64,000 nt of DNA from Pollenia angustigena (Eukaryota; Arthropoda; Insecta; Diptera; Polleniidae), in NCBI GenBank assembly GCA_930367215.1, contig OV884060.1, positions 208,943,253 to 209,007,252 on the forward strand, written 5' to 3'. The translations under genes and the position numbers were made by a program. Positions 1 through 11,946 of the stretch are shown piece after piece. The notes beneath the pieces were generated by a model, which saw nothing but the letters and a program-made list of their open reading frames with translations, was not told where the DNA came from and searched no databases. Position 1 is the stretch's first letter; each line of letters begins with the position of its first letter.

Positions 1-505
1 AAATTATTAAAATAATCTTCTGATAACTTTATAAAAGTGTTTTTATCCATTTTTAATACTTTCAAGAAATTTAAATTTGTTTGTTGTTTTTTTGTGTGTG
101 TGTTTTTTCTTAATCATCTGTCATCTTAATCATCTCAAATGTAATGTGAACGGCTTTGATTAACTAAATCAACATTTTGCCATAACGCGTTTAAAACCCC
201 AAATGTGAACATAGCATAAGGAAAAAAATTAAAACATTAAGCAGAAATCTTGGCCGGTTGTACACTACATGTTGGCGATTCTACATTATTAGGTATGTTC
301 AGTGGATTCTATGTGGTTTATGAAGTGATTTAGTTGTAATCATGTCGATTTGAAGTGATTAACAAATCACTTCAATGTATGGGTAATCATCTCGATTTTG
401 AAGTGATTAGATCTTAATCAAGTTCGAGCTGCTTAAACGCGTTTATGAACTCAAGTGTGAACATAGTATTAGAGAGTTTCCAAGTTGAAACTTTAATAGT
501 TTTCA
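1..505. repeat. AT-rich flank with a direct-repeat pair
   Basis: No coding signal is visible. Two direct copies of a roughly 37-bp sequence, at about 184-220 and 434-472, share the core ACGCGTTTA and then TGTGAACATAG. Several AATCATCT / GATTAA words lie between them. This is probably the ends of one or two small DNA transposons, but I could not find a complete terminal pair. Confidence 0.35.
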
Positions 506-1488
506 TGATATACCAGTGATGCCAGGAACAATTTCAAAAAATGCCTACGTATGTCCAAAAAATATCCCTTTTTTCACTACAACCAAACAAATTTCCCTAC
601 ACTTTTCCCTACGTTAAAAATTTATTGTTTTTAGCGACAAGCTAACAAATATATATTTATTTTGTTAACATTTAGTGCATATTTATTATAATAAAATTTA
701 TTTATTAAAAAAAAAAACAATTAATTTCAAAAATAACACTGTGACAAAATTTTTTTTTTTCTTTTTGACAGAAACGCATCTATTAATCCTTTAATCTAGA
801 ACAAAACAGAGTCAAATTCGTATTTGATTTATCATTTCCTCATCTTTTGTTAATTTTTAAGAGCTTAATAGTTTTCAAGAATACTTATTTTTAATAATTT
901 TTTTAACATAGTTATCCAATAATTTTTAGCAAACTTGGTACCAAATTAAAAAAAATGTTTTCTTCAGTTCCCCTGAACTTAAATATAAAAAATTTCCTTT
1001 TAAAAGTAAATCATTTCATATCCTTAAAAGTTTTCATTTAAAATTTTTTAAAAATTTTAAATTGTATATTTTTATTTCTCTTATAGTGCATTTACACTTG
1101 TAATTTTCAAACTAGTTTACGATCGTAAACTACTTTCATAAACTATACCGCTAACATTAGCATTTTTGACAGTTAAGTTGTTTATCTTTGACAAGTTCTT
1201 AGCCCCAATAATAAAAAAAAAATGTTGATGCACATACATACGAACATATAAACCAGAGTACCGAAACGCTCGCTCATTTTTCAGTCATGAGCGAGCGTGA
1301 AAAATTTTAAATTGAACTGCTTCTTCACATTCATGAGGGTGAGGAAAAAAAATATTTTTAATTTCCTCATTCATGAAAAATGAGCAAACAAAAAAATTCA
1401 TATATGAATTTGTCAGATATGAAAAATTTAAAAAAATTCACATTCAAATTCCTCATAATGAAAAAAACGCGATTTGCCTGACCATTAA

Positions 1489-1905
1489 CAGCGGGAAAAT
1501 GAAGTTGTAAAGAGGCCTTAAAGAAGGCCTTTTTACCAATATTAAGTTTTCCAGTCGCATTCCAACTGTATTAGAACAACAAGGTTCTATCTTACACGTT
1601 GTTTAGGTGCATATAAATCCTTGTTGTCCTAAGGTCGCAAATTGTTGTTGCTAATAACGCGAAGTTAGTAAATTAATAACTAAACTTACTACACATTCCA
1701 ACATTACTGCTAATAAAACTATTTCGACAGGCCTTATCTCAGAAAAGTTAATTTGAATTTGTAAAATATTTCATAAAACCCATTCTAAAACCCCTTTTCG
1801 AAGAAGGCAGAGCGGAATAAGTAAAAGTTTATTGAAAATCTAGTTGTAATCCTTCTTTAAGGCCTGGAAAGTCAAAGCCCTCGCAATTTTTCCCGCTAGG
1901 CAGCA
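1489..1905. repeat. Foldback MITE, ends CAGCGGGAAAA
   Basis: AGCGGGAAAA and then AGGCCTTAAAGAAGG near the left end (1489-1530) are answered by CCTTCTTTAAGGCCT and TTTTTCCCGCT near the right end (1851-1902). The pairing is strong but interrupted. There is no reading frame and no clear target duplication. Confidence 0.6.
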
Positions 1906-2969
1906 CGATAGCCTGTTTGTGTCTTGTAAAATTATTTGTTGGCTGGTAAACTAAAATGTGTTTTTTTTTATTTTGTGATGCCTCTAAAAGGGTCTGTTTT
2001 TAAAAGACATAAAGGCAAAAAAATATTGAAAAAAAAATTACTACCTGCAAGAACTGAAGACATGTATTTGGTCTCGTGTAAAAAATTTTGTTTGTGGTCC
2101 AAGCGCAACGGTATTGAAAACACTACATTGAATTTACAATAACTGGCATAATTTGGCGCGAAACAATAAAATTGCATTAATGCAACAATAAAACAAATTT
2201 TCTTACTCATCAATCATACTTACTGTCGCTTTGCTTGTGGCGAAACAAGACTTTGTTAGTGTTTTCCTTATAACTTTACCTACTTAAGAAAACTGTTTTC
2301 AGCAATAAAAACCCATCGTCGCGATTGGAACAGAAACCAAAATATTTTTACAAACACAAAATACCAACAACTTCTTGTGTCTATTTTTTTCTCAATAATT
2401 TCTGCATAAAGGTACGTCTTTTTAACGAAAGAAAAAGTGACCATTTTTAAAGGCACCAAAGAATTGTTTACACAAACAAAAAACATATCGTTAGGTTAAA
2501 AATTATTAGAAAATTTTAAATTGAATTTTTTTGTTGATTACGATTCACATCAAATATTTTTATAAAATTTTAAACTGCTACCTAAAAAAATATCCAAGTT
2601 AATTACAAAATTAAAAATTAGGTTTCATATAAAATTTAATTTTTTTTAACAACATAATGTATAATCACACTCAAGAAAAAAATTAGCAAAGTTTTTAATT
2701 CTTTTTATAAGAACACATTAATATCTTTAAACGTCAAAACTGGGTAATTTGTTTTATAACTGTTACCAGGGTGTTAGTGGAATTAGTGATCAGACTAAAA
2801 ATTATTGCAGAAGAAAAAGTAATAAAAGTGCTGTAAAATGATAAAAGCCGTCTCCATATAGGACTGCCAGAAATTTTGAAATTTTGCAGCCTACCCCATT
2901 GCACTTCCAAACGCTTAAAATTTCTAAGAATAAATGGCAACATCTGCAGGTCCTCAGATTTTTGTTTCC

Positions 2970-3165
2970 ATCAGACTGTCATCATTATTATGATAGTATC
3001 CTTATGAGTTAAAATTGTTATTGATAATTTTCATGTTGTAAAATTTCTTTCTTTATAATAATAATTTAATGAAAAATTAAATTTGATGAACTTAAGCCTG
3101 ATTAAAAATATTAAAATTTGGATTAAAAACCCAAAAATAGTTCGACAAAAAAAAACCACAATACT
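2970..3165 (+). repeat. Truncated tRNA-related SINE (3' part)
   Basis: From about 3028 the sequence matches the 3' half of the SINE copies near 42 kb: the TTTCATGTTGTAAAATT stretch, ATTTGATGAACTTAAGCC, and the tail ending ACCACAATACTAATTAT. The tRNA-like head is absent here. This copy shows the complete canonical tail, which helps explain the rearranged 42-kb copy. Confidence 0.6.
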
Positions 3166-4210
3166 AATTATTCAAAAGAAATATTTTTATTAGTTTATTG
3201 AAAATAATCTGTTTTTTATTAGAATTGCATTCTTCCAAGTGGCCCTTCATCAATATCCTGAAAAAGACAGTTATTCTTAATTTTTGGAATAATTGCCTTT
3301 TTTATTTTTTTTATAAAGTAGTGGAATATAGACTGTTTAGCTTTATTTTGTGTTAATCCTTTAGAATTATTAAATTGTAATCATATCTTTCTTTGGAGAA
3401 GTACTACTTTGTCCAATATTTAATATGCTATCAACACTACGCTTTCCTTCTTATTATTTTTCAGAAATCACCTAATTAAAATTTACTTTTTGCAACGTAC
3501 ATAGCGTTGTTAGAATGCGATACGGAGTTCTTTTGAAATAATTCGATATATACATGTTATGTTATATTCGTCAAATTTTTATTTGCTAAATTTGTTCATT
3601 GTAAAAAAAATAATTTTACTTTTTAATTAGAATGAAAAATATGGCTTTTTAAAATCAAATCATAGCTAAATTAAATTAAGATACATTTTCTAATTTAAAC
3701 CACTACTTATTAGTAAAAAAATCAATAAAAAATTATCATAGGTATGTATATATCCTATTTTTCCGGTAATTTAACACAAATATTTAATTATTTAATATCT
3801 TAAATGTTTGTTTTACTTAATACTAATATGTATACTTTCTTTGATGATACGTCTTTTTGTTTCTGAAAATTACAAATTTATATAACGCAACATACACAAC
3901 TTAAAAAATTAATATTCGCATTTTTAGCTGAAATATTTAAAATTGCTTATAAATCTCATAAACATTTTACAAAGTTGTCTGCTTTGCATGTAAAATTATG
4001 AAATGTGATGTTACATTATTCTGCATTCAAGATGACGGACGATATGTGCAGTTCTTTTAATTTTTTTTCAATAATGTTTTCTTACAAAAAATCCAATAGA
4101 CACTTCGGCTGGTTGCCTATACCAAAAATGTTTTACACAAACAAATACACACAGTCATTTCGAGCTGTGGTCATGCAAACTGTCAAGCAACAACAACATT
4201 ACTAGTGAGG
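3166..4210. other. AT-rich stretch without genes
   Basis: Only very AT-rich sequence with scattered short open frames and no domain signal. I see no RNA gene, no tandem array and no obvious terminal repeat. Confidence 0.5.
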
Positions 4211-4691
4211 ATCGTTTCTAAAACTTTTTTTTTCCTCATTTTTCATGACTGAAGAAAGGCAAAATTGGATTTTTCCTCAAAAACATGAATGAATTTGGCG
4301 AAATATTAACAATTCATTCATGACTGTGAAAAAAAGTTACATATTTTACATTTTACATTTTTCATTTATGAAAAAATTCAAGAATGGTTGAATATGAGCG
4401 TTCACATTTGAATTTCTCTAAACTCTGATATAAACAAACCTTTTATTTCCGTTGTCCATCTAAAAGAAAATATGTAAAAAAAAACTAACATTTCTTATAA
4501 ATTTGGAATTTTTTTAAACATTTTCTTTGTTTATTTTATTTTTCTTACTATTGTTTTGGCTTTTTTTTACAGATAAAAGTAAATTGTTTTTCACTTGATT
4601 TTTTTTTTATTTTTGAGGAAATGTCAAATATCACTAGCATTGCCAGAACAAAATTTGAAAAACAGAGTTGCATTAACAAAAACTGGTTGTT

Positions 4692-6162
4692 TGTTACTAC
4701 CCTACAAGAAGACTACCAGTCATTTTACTAGTTATATGACCGGTAGTGTTGACCAATATATTGGTTAAAGTTTCTATTAGTTTATTAACTTGAGGGTTAC
4801 ACGATCAAGTTTTGCCTATCAATTTTTAATACACTCACACTTTTTTACCAATACACTCATACTTTTAAAAATTGATACGAACTTGCCTTTAAAATTCTCT
4901 TGCCAGTGAGTGTTTCAATTTACGTTCAAGAAAACAGCTGATTTCAAGGTTAGTGAGCAAATTTTTCGTTTCACTTTATAAATTTTTTTTTAATGACATC
5001 TTGAAAGTAAATTGCTTTCAACTTGCGTGCAGCCTACGTCACAGCTGCCAATTTTTGCATATTTTGACAAACAGTATATGTAAAAGACTATCAAGAAAAG
5101 CATGATCGTGTGGCTGCAATGTAAGAGCAAAATGAAAAGACTAACCGAAACTCTTGTGTACATGTGATTTTGCCTCTCTTTCTAACTAATGAATTCCACT
5201 CGACTACAGAACATATATCTGTACTGCTTACTCTGCTGCTTTTTATTAGTCAATGATAGCCAAAATAGTGGTTAATGCTAACTAGTTAGTCATAACGTAT
5301 ATATTGGTTAGCACTAACTAGTTATTTATAACGTAAAAATTGGTTAATACTATCCTTTTTAAAAATATACTTTTTTTTTAATTTTCATTTTAAATTAAAT
5401 TTTTTATTAAAAAAATTAAATGAAATTTCATTAATTAAGAGGAAATTAGATTTCAGTAAATACCAAATAACATTATTTCTGTGGCTGCTCTTTAAGGTTT
5501 CACTTCTTGCATGATTCTGGAATTGTAGGTAAACATACGTGTTTCCAATCAATTAATCGTAGATCTTAAAAAGACATTTTATTCTGTTAACAATTTGTGG
5601 CAAAAAATTAAATTATATACATACTTGAAAAGCCATCAGGATTTTGAACTATTTTTTTTTTTGTTCCATTACTATCATCACCAAATCTTAAACGATTATC
5701 CTGGCCAAAGCCACCACCCGAATGACCGCAAACTGTTGAACGAGCACTCCTTTCAAAACGATCTTTTCTCACATGACCTCTGTGTTTCCTGATAATCCAG
5801 CACCACGTTCTCTGAAGCCGCCATCAATACGCCCTTCTTTACCACTAGCATTCTGATTACAGCTTTTTGGCGGTGTCACTTTTTTTATAGTAATTTTTTT
5901 ATCTCACTACTTTAGTCACAAATTATAAATTTAATTTAATTGATTTTTTTCTTTGATACCCATCGCAAATATTAAATTTAAGAAATTCACAAATTTTTAC
6001 AGGCGTATGATAAAAATATATTAAAATATTGGTATTATTTGGGAAATGTTAGTTGTACCATTCTAACATATATGTTAGAGTGGAACAACTAATCTAAAAT
6101 TGTTGCAAGTGTGTTAGTAATTTTTTTAGTTTTGGTTATGCATTTCTTGTAGGGTAGTTTAT
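4692..6162. repeat. Inverted-repeat element, ends ACTACCCTACAAGAA
   Basis: ACTACCCTACAAGAA at about 4693-4707 is matched by TTCTTGTAGGGTAGT near 6146-6160. Subterminal words related to ATTGGTTA and ACTAGTTA recur at 4715-4790 and 5270-5345. No protein-coding frame stands out in the 1.4 kb between. A clear target duplication was not seen. Confidence 0.5.
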
Positions 6163-7020
6163 CTACAAACGTGTTTATAATTTGTATGGATAAACAAGTT
6201 TCTCAAACTAGCTTATCATCATAAACAACTTATAACCTGTTTATGGCGTAGGTGTAAATGCACTATTAGCTTAGAAGGTGTGATTGTTTTTTTACAAATA
6301 AATTTCTATGCAGAAATTTCATTTATTAGATATTCGCTTTTAATACTCGCATACATTTTGAGGGAATGTGAGTGCGAATGCAAATAGCAACAATAAGAGA
6401 ATATTTCGAATTCCGATCGCGAATATGCGTTGCCACTTAATTATATATAAGGGGGTTCGAAGAATATTCAGGTACATGGTTTTAATATATGGATTGTTAG
6501 GCTGTTAGGAATCATGGTATGTATATGGTTTCTTTTAAAAAATATTACATTTGTACTAAAATGCTATTGTATATGAAACATTTTCATTTTTAAATGAAAA
6601 TTAGATGAATATTTACGGATTTAGATAATATATTGAAAATGAGATATAGTTTTGAAAATTCCCTACATTTGCCTTAAAAGAAAAAATCTGTCCTTTTTTC
6701 CCTACGCTTGAAATTTTTCCAAAAAATCCCTACAAAAAGGGAAAATTCCCTACACTTGGCATCACTGTGATATACATAAATTTTTTATAATTTCGTGAAC
6801 AATTTTGTCCCTAACTGTGTATGTATATTCATATATATATATTCCGGACTGCCTATTTAGCTTTTTATTTCTGGGCGCTCAGCCCATTTATAGTTTTATA
6901 ATGCTCCAACGTTGCCATATCAATATAATTAATTTAATTAACACATTTAGTTAGAACAATTAAAGCTAAATTTAATAGATAAAATAAAATGTTTTTTATT
7001 TCATCATCATCATTCTTTTA

Positions 7021-7546
7021 GAGCCACTTTTTGGGTTAGAGATTAGCGATTAAATTAAATTTAATCTCCGTATTTACTTTTTGAGTTGTATTTTTTTAAC
7101 TTTTTTTTGCTAGTTTAAGCGGCCAACGGTGGTGGTTTAAACCTAAACTTAAACTGTCAACATACACATGTTTAGCGTAAAGAAATTGCAAAAATATAAA
7201 CAACAAATACATTTTAAAACATTGCTTAACACTTTTATATAATTTTTCCATTCTATATTTGTTCTTTAATATATTTTTTTCTTTAAACGCAAAAAATTTC
7301 TACCTTGTAAACAATATTAAATTCGCGCATTTTCTTCTTCTTCTTTGAAAACATCCATATTACTTGATAGAAAGTTGATATTTGCAAAAAAATGTTGCCA
7401 TTTATTTGTGCTCAGTATGGTAGCGCTACATGGTTTAAGCCACCACCCAAAAATATCAAATTCAATTGATACTAGATTAACTTAATTCTCAGATTAGCTA
7501 ATTATAGAATAAAATTAACTTTAATCTCAAACCCAAAAAGTGGCTC
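7021..7546. mobile_element. PIF/Harbinger-like MITE, 3-bp TSD TTA
   Basis: GAGCCACTTTTTGGGTT at the left end is matched by AACCCAAAAAGTGGCTC at the right end, with TTA directly outside both ends (7018-7020 and 7547-7549). A 3-bp TTA duplication is the usual Harbinger signature. A second pair, GGTGGTGGTTTAAACC and GGTTTAAGCCACCACC (about 7129 and 7432), suggests another foldback nested inside. Confidence 0.65.
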
Positions 7547-7694
7547 TTAGTTTCTGCTTTTACTCAGAACAACAGAAAAATATTTCTTAGAACAACTAAG
7601 TAAACAAAATGAAATTTAGAAAATTTATTTAAAAAATTAGCACCTTATCACTATTTCTTAAGAGCTTAAAAATATATACATAAACTTAAATTCT

Positions 7695-8000
7695 AAAGCT
7701 TTGTTCACAATCAGAGCAGCAATTTCGTTTTTTCTTCTATCTTTTTTCTTCCCAAAGTATTTCATATATTTTCCTTTCATTTTTAAAACAAAAATGTAAC
7801 CAAAATTTGTTTAAAAATGTAACTAAAGTAGACTCTACTTAGACTTCAGCAACAATTTGTATGAAATTAATGCATAATATTGTTTTGGCTAAAATTTGCA
7901 AACGGTTTCTTAATGCAAAATGTGGGTGGTTGCAAAAGAAATTGTTGCTCTATTAAGAACAGCAAGTGAAAATGTTTTTTTTGATTGTGAACGAAGCTTA
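7695..8000. repeat. Foldback MITE, ends AAGCTTTGTTCACAATCA
   Basis: The left arm AAAGCTTTGTTCACAATCA and the right arm TGATTGTGAACGAAGCTTA are nearly perfect reverse complements. AGCAGCAATTTC inside left pairs with GAAATTGTTGCT inside right. There is no coding content and no clear duplication at the ends. Confidence 0.65.
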
Positions 8001-8100
8001 AACCATATCCATTATGTTATTTAAAATAATTATATGAGTTCTAAGTAAAATTTAACTTCTTTTTTAAATTCAAATAAATATTTTATACATATATACACCA

Positions 8101-8356
8101 TATATCGTTGGTCTCATGTAGAAAAGCCCTAACTCACATAAATGCAACTTTACAGGAGAAGGAAAAAACATAATAGAAACTGTATGTATCATAATGTAAA
8201 ATGGCTTCTTCAATTGCTTGTTAAACTGATATTTTTGATGCTATTGTATTAGATTTTTGTGACGAGGTGTATTTGTGGGAAATGTATTGGAATCACTACA
8301 AAACTCAATTTCGAAAAAAATCGAGTTGGTGCCTTTCTACATGAGACCGACGATAT
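8101..8356. repeat. Foldback MITE of the AAAAGCCCTAAC family
   Basis: The ends TATATCGTTGGTCTCATGTA and TACATGAGACCGACGATATA form a 20-bp inverted repeat with one mismatch. The inner GAAAAGCCCTAAC and ACTTTACAGGAGAAGGAAAA words are shared with the element at 21869-22079, so the two belong to one family. Confidence 0.65.
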
Positions 8357-8599
8357 ACACATATGACTATTTATGCAAACTTTAAACTAACAAACATAAT
8401 TTTTATTCAAATAGTTGCAATAGTTTATTAACGCTAAGTTGTAACAGGTAGGGATGAAACGATACGAGTAAATACAAGTATATATTCGATACTTTTATAT
8501 AAGAACCAAGTATTTTTGTAATCGATACTAAGCAACCGAATACTATCGGTAAAAAAAATACTCGGTATCGATCAAACGTAATCGTTTCACTTTGGTGTT

Positions 8600-9130
8600 G
8601 AAATAAATATCAAGTTTTTGATTATTTTCCAAAGCTGGAGCAGCAGTGACGGTATCAAGAAATCGTTTGACCAGTAAACACCTATAAACCACATATCGTC
8701 TAGGTCCATTTCCTCAATTTCTGGCTATAGGAAATCCGTTATCATCTCGCGATAGCGAACACCATTCACGGTAGAAGAAGTACAGCCCGATAGCGCCGCC
8801 AGCCGCACAAGTAACTGGGCGAGCATGCACATATGTTTTCCCATTTCGTACAGATCCGGTTTGCTAAAATTTGCGCACAATTCTCCCGATTGTGGAAACA
8901 TTTGGTCGATTATGCTGACCAAAAAAATCACGATGTACATTAAATGCATTTCGATTGAACTCCGATTTTCGTACAAGTCTTTAACAATCCTAACGCGCTG
9001 CTCAATTTTGTGCTTCAAATTGTGTCAAATACTGAAAAAAAAGAAAGGCCAAATCAAGTTGCGCAAAAAACTTGACGTTAAGGTGTGGTTCACAATGAAC
9101 ATCGTGGATTATGGTTTTACCACCCTTAAT
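8600..9130 (-). pseudogene. Decayed mariner transposase, internally deleted
   Basis: On the minus strand a frame opens with an N-terminal mariner-like segment (KIEQRVRIVKDLYENRSSIE, about 9012-8950). It then jumps to the late segment VNGVRYREMITDFL, followed in frame by a stop and PEIEEMDLDDMWF. The whole central catalytic part is missing. Its 5' region (about 9040-9130) is the mirror image of the 5' region of the plus-strand mariner beginning at 9137, so two related copies face each other. Confidence 0.65.
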
Positions 9131-9136
9131 TATTAA

Positions 9137-10713
9137 ATGGTGAATTATAAGGGCCGATGTTGAATGTGAAACACACCTAAACGTCAAGTTTTTTCTGCAT
9201 TATTAAGATTTTCGTATGACGTGCTAAATTCCCAATTTTCCATATTTGATAAATAAACTGAAATTTATTGTTGAGGGAAAGCTAGCCTCTATGCGCATTT
9301 CACTGGTTGCTTAGGCCAGATATCAGGAAACCTTTTCCAAAGATTTAAGAAAAGCTAAAAATATTATACAAATAAAACCCTAAAGCGAATAAGAATTTTA
9401 AACACTCAAAGTCTTACTTGTAACAATATCAAAGCTTAAACAGAACACCAACAATAAACAGTGAGTTTATCTTTTCTTACATCCCCCTACATTCTCATTT
9501 GAGATTTCTCAATTTCAGACTAACTTAATTTGAACCATGGAAAGATACATAATCGAGCCACGCGTTAAAGTTATTCAGGCTTATTATGAAAATGGGCGTT
9601 CAGTCAAAATGCATATCGTGCACTTCGTGATTTTTCGGTCAATTTAATCTTTCAAATGTGCGTACAATCGGAAAAATCGAGTAAAAATTTGAGGAAACCG
9701 TGTCTGTAGGAGATGTGCAAACAACAGTGCATGCTCGTACAGAACGTACTGCAGAAAATATTGCTGCTGTTCGCGATAGTGTGGCTGTAGAGCCGTCCAC
9801 CTCAACTCGTCGTCGTGCCTCTCTCACGCTCGTCGTTGATGAACATTATGCATAAAGACTTGCATTTACAGGCTTACAAGGTGCAATTGACTCAAAAGCT
9901 AAAGCCTCTTGACCATTCCAAACGTCGTCAATGGTCAGAATGGTGGCAAGAAATGGCAACAGTGGATGATCAAATTTCGAAGAAAATCATCTTCAGTGAT
10001 GAGGCACATTTTTGCCTTAGTGGATTCGTCAATAAGCAGAATTTCCGCATTTGCGCGAATGATAATCCAAGAGTGATTATCGAAAAACCAATGCACCCAC
10101 AAAGAGTGACTGTTGGGTGCGGTTTATGGGCTGGCGGCATCATCGGGCCGTATTTTTTCCAAAATGAGGCCGGTCAGGCAGTTAGTGTGAATGGTTTTCG
10201 CTATCGTGAGATGATAACGAACTTTTTATGGACCGAATTGGAAGATATGGATGTGGACTATATGTGGTTTCAATAGGACGGTGCCACTTGCCACACAGCT
10301 AACGAAACAATGACTCTTTTGCGCGACAAATTCAATGGTTGTGTTATCTCACGTGGTGGCGATGTCAATTGGCCGCCAAGATCATGTGATTTGACACCCT
10401 TGGACTTCTTTCTTTGGGGTTATTTGAAATAAAGGATGTACGTCGATAAGCCAGCAACAATTCAAGAGCTAATGGATTAGATAATTCGGCACATTAACGG
10501 CATAGAACCTCAACTATGCCTCAGCGTCATCGAAAATTTGGGCCATAGGATGGAGGGGTGCCGCCGAGGTTGCGGCGGCCATTTGGCTGATATTTTGTTC
10601 CATACATAATTGAACCATACTAGTATTTTCATAATAAAGAGAAATGACAATAAATTCCTTAATAATTTGTGTTTTATTCAAAATCAGCATCGGCCCTTAA
10701 AATTTAACCACCC
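9137..10713 (+). mobile_element. mariner element, rosa-like DD41D type, inactive
   Basis: Terminal repeats around AAGGGCCGATG (about 9149-9160) and CATCGGCCCTT (about 10688-10698) bound a mariner copy. Its transposase is broken by frameshifts near 9640-9830 and by in-frame stops. It is inserted in the hAT-like shell, close to a second copy in the opposite orientation. Confidence 0.75.
9537..10610 (+). pseudogene. mariner transposase pseudogene (DD41D)
   Basis: Starts near MERYIIEPRVKVIQAYYENG. The readable core is 9815-10276 and continues in frame through stop codons to about 10610. First catalytic aspartate in IIFSDEAHF; second after a stop in FQ*DGATCHTA; third in SCDLTPLDFFLWG. Counting residues between the second and third aspartates gives 41, the spacing reported for rosa-subfamily mariners. 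Helix-turn-helix sequence is scrambled between 9640 and 9830 by frameshifts. At least three in-frame stops (after WFQ, after GYLK, after ELMD) make it inactive. Confidence 0.8.
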
Positions 10714-11189
10714 TTATTTATCAATTTGAAAATAAAATACATATTTACATTTAAATTAAATACAATGTGACATTTTTCATTTCTGGAATAGAAGGTGAAT
10801 GAAGGTTGTTATCCTGAACGTTCTACAAAATATTCTTTTCTAAGATAAAAAAGATTTTTCGAAAGGAAATCGGTACTAGGTGGTAACTAAAAGTGGTCTC
10901 AATTTTTACACTTTTCGTTTTGCACAAAATTCTAATGGGTCGTAGTTCTTATTGCATGGTATAGTACTAAAGCACTAATAAGCACGTTTATAAGTGCTGT
11001 TTTCTATTATTTTATCATACAAACCGATACAAGTACCAATACAAGTAAGTATCGATACTTTTTATTCGATACTGAGTAGGTATCGATACTTTACGAGCGA
11101 TACCACATCGAGTAAAAGTATCGATACCTTAGAGGTATCGTTTCATCCCTAGTAGCAGAGCAAAGCTCAAAATTTATCTTAAACCTAAA

Positions 11190-11729
11190 CTGCCGTATTC
11201 ATAGAAAAAAATTATATTTCAAAGCTTTTTTTAAATTAAATTTCCATAAAAAGTTTCCTCAAAATATATTTCAAATCCAATTTACATACAGGTACGTGAT
11301 AGAAATCGATTTTAAAAACGAAACGATTTGAAACCGAAAATATCGTTTTCAGTATATTTTAAAATGGATTTTAAATACATTTTCCTTTTATTTTCAGTCT
11401 TTATTCTTTTAAATTTTATTTTATATACGGTAACTGAAGTGTTTTCTGAACGGAAATTTAAGACTATAATTCAGAAATGGATTTTAAAATCCCTCAAAAT
11501 TTATCACACCTTTAAAAACATTCGTTTGAAATCGATCGATTTTCATCACATACCTGATAGTTTTTTATGAATACGGCACAAGGCGAATTCATACATGTGA
11601 CTGCGGAGGGAGTTTGACACTTAGCTTACATATACATACATGCCTCAATACAAAAAAGGGACATATAGATCAACTCTCTCTAACTCTCTCTAATGCAGTC
11701 ACCTGTATGAATTCGCCTTGATACGGCAG
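11190..11729. repeat. Foldback MITE, ends CTGCCGTATTCATA
   Basis: CTGCCGTATTCATA at the left end pairs with TATGAATACGGCA at the right. The right arm is interrupted by a smaller element at 11579-11720; removing it restores the arm. The interior is AT-rich with ATCGATTTTAAAA-like words and no coding signal. Confidence 0.65.
11579..11720. mobile_element. 142-bp hAT-like MITE, 8-bp TSD ATACGGCA
   Basis: CAAGGCGAATTCATAC at the left and GTATGAATTCGCCTTG at the right are perfect inverted ends, extended inward by GTGACTGC / GCAGTCAC. The exact 8-bp duplication ATACGGCA flanks it (11571-11578, 11721-11728). The duplication is part of the host foldback's own terminal repeat, so the insertion order is clear. 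Confidence 0.8.
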
Positions 11730-11946
11730 TAAATGCATACAAATTTTAATTTTTTAAATTAAAATAAATTACAATCGAGTAGAAATTATGAATATTTATA
11801 ATGTTTAAAGTGATATTTAATGACCACAACTGTTTAATGTTTCAATAAAGCTTGGATTTTAAGCCCAGGCTACTGAAAGCACATTGTAACCTTATTTCTT
11901 ATATATAAAACTATAAAAGATTTTAGGGTTCCGCTACTACATACTT

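Larger units (their letters stand above)
1254..4427. mobile_element. hAT-like element nested in the outer shell, TSD ATATAAAC
   Basis: It starts CAGAGTACCG and ends AACTCTG, with the identical 8-bp sequence ATATAAAC directly outside both ends (1246-1253 and 4428-4435). The inverted repeat itself is short (CAGAGT). Subterminal regions on both sides are rich in TTCATTCATGA-like words. No transposase reading frame was found. It contains a foldback (1489-1905) and a SINE tail (about 3000-3165). Confidence 0.7.
1085..6263. repeat. Terminal inverted repeat pair TAGTGCATTTACAC
   Basis: TAGTGCATTTACAC at 1085-1098 is matched by its reverse complement at about 6250-6263. TTA lies directly outside on both sides, as expected for a 3-bp TTA duplication of the PIF/Harbinger type. 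Sequence inside both ends is rich in AAACTAG / GTTTATG words. The pair may be one element split by 1254-4427 and other insertions, or two solo ends of one family. Confidence 0.4.
514..6767. mobile_element. hAT-like composite element, 6.25 kb, 8-bp TSD TGATATAC
   Basis: The left end reads CAGTGATGCCA and the right end TGGCATCACTG. Both are flanked by the exact 8-bp duplication TGATATAC (506-513 and 6768-6775), the duplication length typical of hAT transposons. Subterminal words of the type TTCCCTACRCTT occur at both ends (about 570-615 and 6655-6760). No transposase remains. Much of the length is later insertions, including another hAT-like element at 1254-4427, so it is best read as a non-autonomous shell that collected other elements. 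Confidence 0.75.
8449..11151. mobile_element. hAT-like shell, ends TAGGGATGAAACGATAC
   Basis: The 17-bp terminal repeat TAGGGATGAAACGATAC is present in inverted orientation at both ends. Imperfect 8-bp duplications GTAACAGG / GTAGCAGA (8441-8448, 11152-11159; 6 of 8 match) lie outside. Both subterminal regions (8470-8590 and 10985-11150) are crowded with TATCGATAC-like words, which look like iterated binding motifs. The body is occupied by two mariner remnants; no hAT transposase remains. Confidence 0.7.
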
